The notes beneath the pieces were generated by a model. It made no database searches and had not been told where the DNA came from. It worked only from the letters and a program-made list of their open reading frames with translations. From contig NZ_CP045407.1 in the NCBI RefSeq assembly GCF_009363715.1, positions 1 through 64,000 of the forward strand: a DNA stretch of 64,000 nt. Direction: 5' to 3'. Source of the stretch: Roseovarius sp. THAF9. Its GTDB lineage: Bacteria; Pseudomonadota; Alphaproteobacteria; Rhodobacterales; Rhodobacteraceae. Every line of letters starts with the position of its first letter. Position 1 is the stretch's first letter. The translations under genes and the position numbers were made by a program. Positions 60,173 through 64,000 of the stretch are shown here, one piece after another.

Positions 60173-60189
60173 ATATCGCCACGCGATAT
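60173..60189. promoter_or_regulatory. 17-bp palindromic operator of the small XRE gene
   Basis: ATATCGC-CAC-GCGATAT: 7-bp arms with a 3-bp centre, next to TATATGTTAC, which can provide a leftward -10 region. Confidence 0.6.
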
Positions 60190-60326
60190 ATGTTACATTC
60201 GGAGGTGTAGAGACGAATTCTTGGAACGGCGCGAGATCGCCGGAATGGAATGCCTGCCGAAGCGCAGGTCACGGGATGATCCGTCTCGCAAACATTCTGG
60301 GCCGTTCAATCGTTCTTTCGGAAAAG

Positions 60327-60353
60327 GGCGGCACCGGCAATACCGGTGCCGCC
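60327..60353 (-). terminator. Terminator hairpin of the glutamate dehydrogenase gene
   Basis: GGCGGCACCGG, loop CAATA, CCGGTGCCGCC: a perfect 11-bp stem. On the minus strand it is followed by CTTTTCC, a short T-tract. It lies about 90 bases past the gdh stop. The remaining gap 60190-60444 shows no gene. Confidence 0.65.
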
Positions 60354-60444
60354 AGTCGGTCGTCCACAGGGAGGTTGTAGAGGACGAATTCTACAGGGAA
60401 ATTTTGGGCCGGCCAAAAATCACATAAGACTTCTTATGTTAAAA

Positions 60445-61896
60445 TTAGATTCCGATGGCGCGGTATGCCTCCGCAATCCGGTTGATCGATACTGCATATG
60501 CAGCCGATCTCAGATCCGTGGCTGGGTCGCGGGGATCGTTCCAGCGCCGCGAAAGCTCGGCATAGGTCGAGCGCATGATGTCTTCGAGGCCGGAGCGGAC
60601 GAGATCGATCTCGCGGCGGCCTTGGAAAAACTCCGCCTCGGTCTCCTTGGGAAAGGCGCGGCCAGTCATCATCTCGAGCGATCGGGCGAGCGTGCGGTGG
60701 CCCTTCTCGTCATAGCGCCGCTCCATCATGCCAAAGGGGATATGGGTAAGGTTCTTGACCCATTCGAAGTAGCTGACCGCAACGCCGCCGGCATTGGCAA
60801 AGAGATCCGGGATGATTACAACGCCTTTCTCTCGCAGGATACGATCGGCCTCAAAGGTTGTGGGCCCGTTCGCCGCCTCGACGATCAGCCGTGCCTGAAG
60901 CTGCCCGGCGTTACTGCCGTGCAGCACCTGTTCCAGCGCCGCCGGGATTAGGATATCGCAGACATCCTCCAGCCCCTTCGCGCCCTCGACGTCGAAGGTG
61001 CCGCCAGCAAATCCCTGCACCCCACCGGTGGCCACGACATGTTTCTTCAGTACCTCGATGTCGAGACCGTCCGGATTGCGGATCACTCCGTCGCGCTCGA
61101 TCACTGCGGTGATGCGGCATCCATCGTCTTCGCTGAGGAACTTAGCGGCGTGATAGCCGACATTGCCAAGCCCTTGGACCACCACCGAGCGCCCTCGTAG
61201 GTCGTTGCCCGCAAAGCCCGCTTTTTGTGCATCTTCGGTGTTATAAAAGAAGGCCTGCACCGCGAACTGGACGCCGCGGCCTGTGGCTTCGGTGCGCCCC
61301 TCGATGCCGTTGCCGCCCAAGGGCTTGCCGGTGACGCAAGCCATGCCGTTAATGTCCTCGGGCTTAAGCCGACGGTATTCGTCGGCAATCCACATCATGG
61401 TTTGTTCGTTGGTGCCCAAGTCTGGTGCCGGCACGTTCATTCCGGAATTGAGAAACCCGTGCTTGATCAGCTCCTGCGCAAATCGCCGAGTGATCTTCTC
61501 CAGTTCATGTTCTTGCCAATCGCGCGGATCAATCTTAAGCGCGCCCTTGGAGCCGCCGAAGGGCACGCCGATCAATGCACACTTGTAGGTCATGAGCGCA
61601 GCGAGCGCCTCGACTTCGTCTTGATTTGATGAAAGCGAGTATCGAATGCCGCCCTTTGCTGGATTGTTGTGGGTCGAATGCACCGCACGCCAGCCGACAA
61701 AGGTGTGCATGCGACCGCGTAGACGCACACCAAAGCGGGTGACATATGTGGCATTGCAGGCCTGAATTTTTTCAGCCAATCCTTCGGTCAGTTTGAGTGA
61801 CTCGGCAACGGCACAAAATGTTGCGTCAATGTCTGATAGAAAGTTAGGCCCGGATCGCGCGAGTTGCGCCTTAGGTATATTTTCTGCATCGTCCAA
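60445..61896 (-). CDS. Glu/Leu/Phe/Val-type glutamate dehydrogenase
   Basis: 483 aa. Family motifs: KGGIRYSLSSNQDEVEALAALMTYKCALIGVPFGGSKGA with the catalytic Lys residues, PAPDLGTNEQTMMWIADEY, GRTEATGRGV, Rossmann RSVVVQGLGNVGYHAAKFL, ANGPTTFEADRIL, NAGGVAVSYFEWVKN. Interconverts glutamate and 2-oxoglutarate/ammonia. The length and the C-terminal helices fit the hexameric NAD-type of alphaproteobacteria. Stands alone between its own terminator and a dyad-containing leader; location beside transfer genes suggests plasmid cargo. Confidence 0.9.
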   Translation of the reverse strand: MDDAENIPKAQLARSGPNFLSDIDATFCAVAESLKLTEGLAEKIQACNATYVTRFGVRLRGRMHTFVGWRAVHSTHNNPAKGGIRYSLSSNQDEVEALAALMTYKCALIGVPFGGSKGALKIDPRDWQEHELEKITRRFAQELIKHGFLNSGMNVPAPDLGTNEQTMMWIADEYRRLKPEDINGMACVTGKPLGGNGIEGRTEATGRGVQFAVQAFFYNTEDAQKAGFAGNDLRGRSVVVQGLGNVGYHAAKFLSEDDGCRITAVIERDGVIRNPDGLDIEVLKKHVVATGGVQGFAGGTFDVEGAKGLEDVCDILIPAALEQVLHGSNAGQLQARLIVEAANGPTTFEADRILREKGVVIIPDLFANAGGVAVSYFEWVKNLTHIPFGMMERRYDEKGHRTLARSLEMMTGRAFPKETEAEFFQGRREIDLVRSGLEDIMRSTYAELSRRWNDPRDPATDLRSAAYAVSINRIAEAYRAIGI

Positions 61897-61937
61897 TTTA
61901 ATATTCCCGCTTACCGATATTGTTTCCGCGATCTCTT

Positions 61938-61956
61938 ATTGGCCAAACAGGCCAAT
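61938..61956 (-). promoter_or_regulatory. Inverted repeat in the glutamate dehydrogenase leader
   Basis: ATTGGCC-AAACA-GGCCAAT, perfect 7-bp arms, about 42-60 bases upstream of the gdh start. Probable operator; the regulator is not evident in the window. It could alternatively end the upstream nitroreductase transcript as a hairpin. Confidence 0.5.
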
Positions 61957-62064
61957 TGTATTTACGCTTTGTATGTGTTATGATGCTCCCGTTTTGACGT
62001 GAGCGACCAATCTTCTACACTCGAAAAAGGCGCGAAGCGACAAGGACAAGAGTGAGGGATTCCA

Positions 62065-62658
62065 TCATCGTGACGCGATCCCGAAGCACATATGCAATAG
62101 AGGTTGCATATCCACGCCATGAGCGGTTGAAGTCTCTTGGTCGTCGAATCCGGCAACAAGTACTGACCCGATGCCGGCTTCGGCAGCGTACAACGCCAAA
62201 TTTTGGGCAAGGCATCCCGCTTCAATGTATGCATACCGTTCACCACGTGACCCAAATGGTGGCTGCTCGGCAAAGGCCTGTCTGATCTCATTAGAATTCA
62301 CGTAAAACGTTAAGATCAGTGGCGCTGTTTCAACCCATGGCTGATTACTTAGCGCCGCTTGCCGAAGTTCTTTACGGAGATCTTTTTGGCAGTGAATCTC
62401 GGTATGACCGGTCATGGGGTCGATCGTGTAGGTGCCAGTCTCAGTGCCTTCTACGTTCCCACAAGTTGCAATCAGCCTAATAGGGTACAGGGCGTGCGCA
62501 GAAGGCGCAGCGCGGCCACCTGATGGTCCGCGTTTACCTTGCGCGATCTGAATAAGGCTATCGACCGTTTCGAACGGTAGCGGCGTTTCGCTGAATTGCC
62601 TTGTCGAACATCTCAATGATAGAACCTCAGATAGGCTTAGCTCTGCGGTGGCGCTCAT
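62065..62658 (-). CDS. SagB/nitroreductase-family flavoprotein
   Basis: 197 aa. FMN-binding nitroreductase fold: start SEVLSLRCSTRQFSETPLPFETVDSLIQIAQG, PSGGRAAPSAHALYPIRLI, C-terminal EAGCLAQNLALYAAEAGIGSVLVAGFDD. The Ser-Ala-His-Ala-Leu-Tyr-Pro element is typical of SagB/ThcOx-type oxidoreductases. Overlaps the CoxG-like gene by four bases (ATGA). Substrate unknown; it may work in the same oxidoreductive pathway as its two partners. Confidence 0.8.
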   Translation of the reverse strand: MSATAELSLSEVLSLRCSTRQFSETPLPFETVDSLIQIAQGKRGPSGGRAAPSAHALYPIRLIATCGNVEGTETGTYTIDPMTGHTEIHCQKDLRKELRQAALSNQPWVETAPLILTFYVNSNEIRQAFAEQPPFGSRGERYAYIEAGCLAQNLALYAAEAGIGSVLVAGFDDQETSTAHGVDMQPLLHMCFGIASR

Positions 62659-63128
62659 TTAAGTTCTCCAAATGATGCATGCACAAAATTGCCATTCAGG
62701 ACTTCGGCGAAGTTCTCAAAAAAGTTATCTGAAAGCTTCTGAACAGTAGAGTTGAGCATACGGCTTCCCAGTTGCGCGACTTTCCCACCTATTTTGGCAT
62801 CAACTGTATAGCTTAGCGCCGTACCGCCACTCACTTCTTCGAGCGATACGTCGGCGGCGCCACGGGCAAAGCCGGCAACGCCTCCCTTTCCTTCACCTTC
62901 GACGCGATAACGCTTGAGCGGCTCTATCTGCTTGATGTTCACATCACCAGCAAAGCGAGCCTTTACCGGACCGACTTTCAGCGTGACTGTAGCGGCATAA
63001 GCACCGTCGTCATGTTTCTTGACGCTCTCGCAGCCTGGTATGCAATGGGCAAGGACCACTTCACTATTCAATGCTTCCCAGACGGCCGCTGGCGTCGCGT
63101 TAAGAGTGTATTGACCTTCAAACTGCAT
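62655..63128 (-). CDS. CoxG-like SRPBCC protein
   Basis: 157 aa. CoxG (carbon monoxide dehydrogenase subunit G) family: MQFEGQYTLNATPAAVWEALNSEVVLAHCIPGCESVKK, KVGPVKARFAGDVNIKQIEP, GGTALSYTVDAKIGGKVAQLGSRML. Members help assembly or membrane recruitment of molybdenum hydroxylases. No molybdenum hydroxylase is in the window; one may lie beyond the right edge. Overlaps genes at both ends, so three-gene operon. Confidence 0.85.
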   Translation of the reverse strand: MQFEGQYTLNATPAAVWEALNSEVVLAHCIPGCESVKKHDDGAYAATVTLKVGPVKARFAGDVNIKQIEPLKRYRVEGEGKGGVAGFARGAADVSLEEVSGGTALSYTVDAKIGGKVAQLGSRMLNSTVQKLSDNFFENFAEVLNGNFVHASFGELK

Positions 63129-64000
63129 GTTTCATCTCCTTGAGGGGTGCGGGACGCTGAAAATCGGAACCATGCGCCGCCCCGATCAGGGATTTCACAT
63201 CGTCGATTCCCTTTTCCACAAGCCAAGTCTCGAGATCCACAAGCGCCCGAGGCAAAGCCATCGGATCAACGTACGAGACAGTTCCAAAGGCAACGGCAGC
63301 GGCACCCGCCGCCATGAATTCGATCACGTCCTTGTAATTAGCGACACCACCCATGCCGAAGATCGGCAGACTGATCGAACGATACAGTGTCCACACCATG
63401 TACACTGCCATTGGTTTGATCGCTGGGCCAGATAGTGCACCGACGCCATTGCCTATCATGGGTTTCAGAGTTTCTATGTCGATGCACATAGCGCGTGGCG
63501 CATTGACCAGTGCGACCGCATCCGCTCCAGCTGCTTCGATGGCTTGCGCCACGGATACTAGCGACGAATAGTCAGGCGCGAGTTTAGCCACTAAGGGGAG
63601 GTCTGTTTCTTGCCGCGCGCGTTTCACCAGTTTGTAAGCGGCGTCCGGGTCATATCCAAAGTCTAGTCCACCCTGTTTCAAGTTGGGGCAAGACAGGTTG
63701 AGTTCCAGTCCTTGGAAGGCGTTCAATGCGGACGCACGCGCGACAACTTCGGCGTACTCCACTTCGGTTCGACCGATGACGCTCTGAATGACAGGGACTG
63801 GCAAATCGCGTAGGCGAGGAGCGTCCACGGCTTCGAACTGTTCCCAAGAAATCGACGGAATGCCGACAGAACTGTGCAACCCCGACGGCACTTCGATTAC
63901 ACGGCGCGGCGGGTTGCCTGGCCATTCAATAGGACGGACCGTCTTGGGTACTAGCACGCCCATGGTTTCGACAGGGAAAAACTGATTGAAGTTCCCATGA
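63118..64000 (-). CDS. Dihydroorotate-dehydrogenase-like flavoprotein, partial
   Basis: The reading frame continues to the window edge without a stop (HGNFNQFFPVETMGVLVPKTV read from the edge), so the N-terminus is off-window; the ATG at 63963 aligns with an internal Met of the family and is not the true start. Seen: GNPPRRVIEVPSGLHSSVGI, FQGLELNLSCPNLKQGGLDFGYDPDAAYKLV (Cys is the catalytic base of class 1B enzymes), LPLVAKLAPDYS, GADAVALVNAPRAM, LPIFGMGGVANYKDVIEFMAAGAAAVAFGTVSY. Either PyrD class 1B or a PreA-like dihydropyrimidine/aromatic-reducing relative; clustering with CoxG and a nitroreductase argues for a catabolic and not pyrimidine-synthesis role. Confidence 0.8.
   Translation of the reverse strand, partial: HGNFNQFFPVETMGVLVPKTVRPIEWPGNPPRRVIEVPSGLHSSVGIPSISWEQFEAVDAPRLRDLPVPVIQSVIGRTEVEYAEVVARASALNAFQGLELNLSCPNLKQGGLDFGYDPDAAYKLVKRARQETDLPLVAKLAPDYSSLVSVAQAIEAAGADAVALVNAPRAMCIDIETLKPMIGNGVGALSGPAIKPMAVYMVWTLYRSISLPIFGMGGVANYKDVIEFMAAGAAAVAFGTVSYVDPMALPRALVDLETWLVEKGIDDVKSLIGAAHGSDFQRPAPLKEMKHAV

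Noticed and set aside
1..64000. CRISPR arrays, tRNA or rRNA genes
   Set aside because: No regularly spaced repeat series with unique spacers and no cloverleaf or rRNA-like conserved sequence was found by reading. The only regular repeats are the hipBA operators, which are too few and shown to be promoter elements.

Overview
The window looks like the core and accessory region of a large, self-transmissible repABC replicon (plasmid or chromid) from an alphaproteobacterium, most likely of the Rhodobacteraceae/Roseobacter group. The grounds are a repA-repB-ctRNA-repC replication module, an extra-chromosomal ScpB/DUF1403/tyrosine-recombinase module, a VirD2/VirD4/VirB1-B11 conjugation system of the kind common on roseobacter plasmids, and generally GC-rich codon use. 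No rRNA, tRNA or CRISPR array was seen. The taxonomic call is an inference from gene families and not from a marker gene.

Layout. 1-3752: repABC replication and partition, including a well-formed antisense ctRNA with its own promoter and terminator between repB and repC and an AT-rich inverted repeat inside repC (probable oriV). 3757-7177: stability module with parDE toxin-antitoxin, a Xer-like tyrosine recombinase with a dif-like 11-7-11 site just upstream of it, a DUF1403 protein and a ScpB paralogue. 7178-16226: first defence island with a Gabija pair (gajA-gajB), a two-gene module of a T4-beta-family protein plus an XRE/ImmA-type metallopeptidase, and hipBA preceded by four evenly spaced operator copies. 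16305-17145: a chimeric scar of IS481 and IS110 remnants. 17290-25980: a nine-gene electrophile/aldehyde/peroxide detoxification cluster under a NemR-like TetR repressor with two near-identical 15-bp operators. 26132-27745: ArsR-like regulator and divergent MFS exporter sharing paired operators. 28158-32244: IS6-family transposase, 3'-truncated IS66 and a frameshifted IS110.

32663-37901: conjugative processing region with strong hairpins, an oriT candidate whose nick sequence matches the Ti T-DNA border/IncP type, and virD1-like, virD2 and virD4 genes. 37920-47466: second defence cargo, lying exactly between the 3' ends of the convergent virD and virB blocks. It holds a DUF2235 hydrolase, a WGR protein, a type II CBASS operon (CD-NTase, Cap2 E1-E2, Cap3 JAMM, Cap5 HNH-SAVED) and directly behind it a second CBASS (CD-NTase with C-terminal sensor domain, 2TM-SAVED Cap14-like effector). 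47656-58954: virB11 to virB1 on the minus strand, with a lipoprotein in a VirB7-like position and an unusual VirB5/transglycosylase chimera. 59087-60189: small transfer-associated and regulatory genes. 60445-64000: a glutamate dehydrogenase and a nitroreductase/CoxG/dihydroorotate-dehydrogenase-like operon that runs off the right edge.

Together these describe a plasmid that replicates and partitions by RepABC, resolves multimers and enforces maintenance by toxin-antitoxin, spreads by a type IV secretion system, and carries two anti-phage islands and a stress-detoxification island as cargo. The most notable items are the tandem CBASS operons with paralogous cyclases but different SAVED effectors, the beta-protein/ImmA module as a candidate undescribed defence or toxin-antitoxin unit, the VirB5-transglycosylase chimera, and several regulatory sites that can be read directly (dif-like site, hipBA operators, T-border-like oriT).
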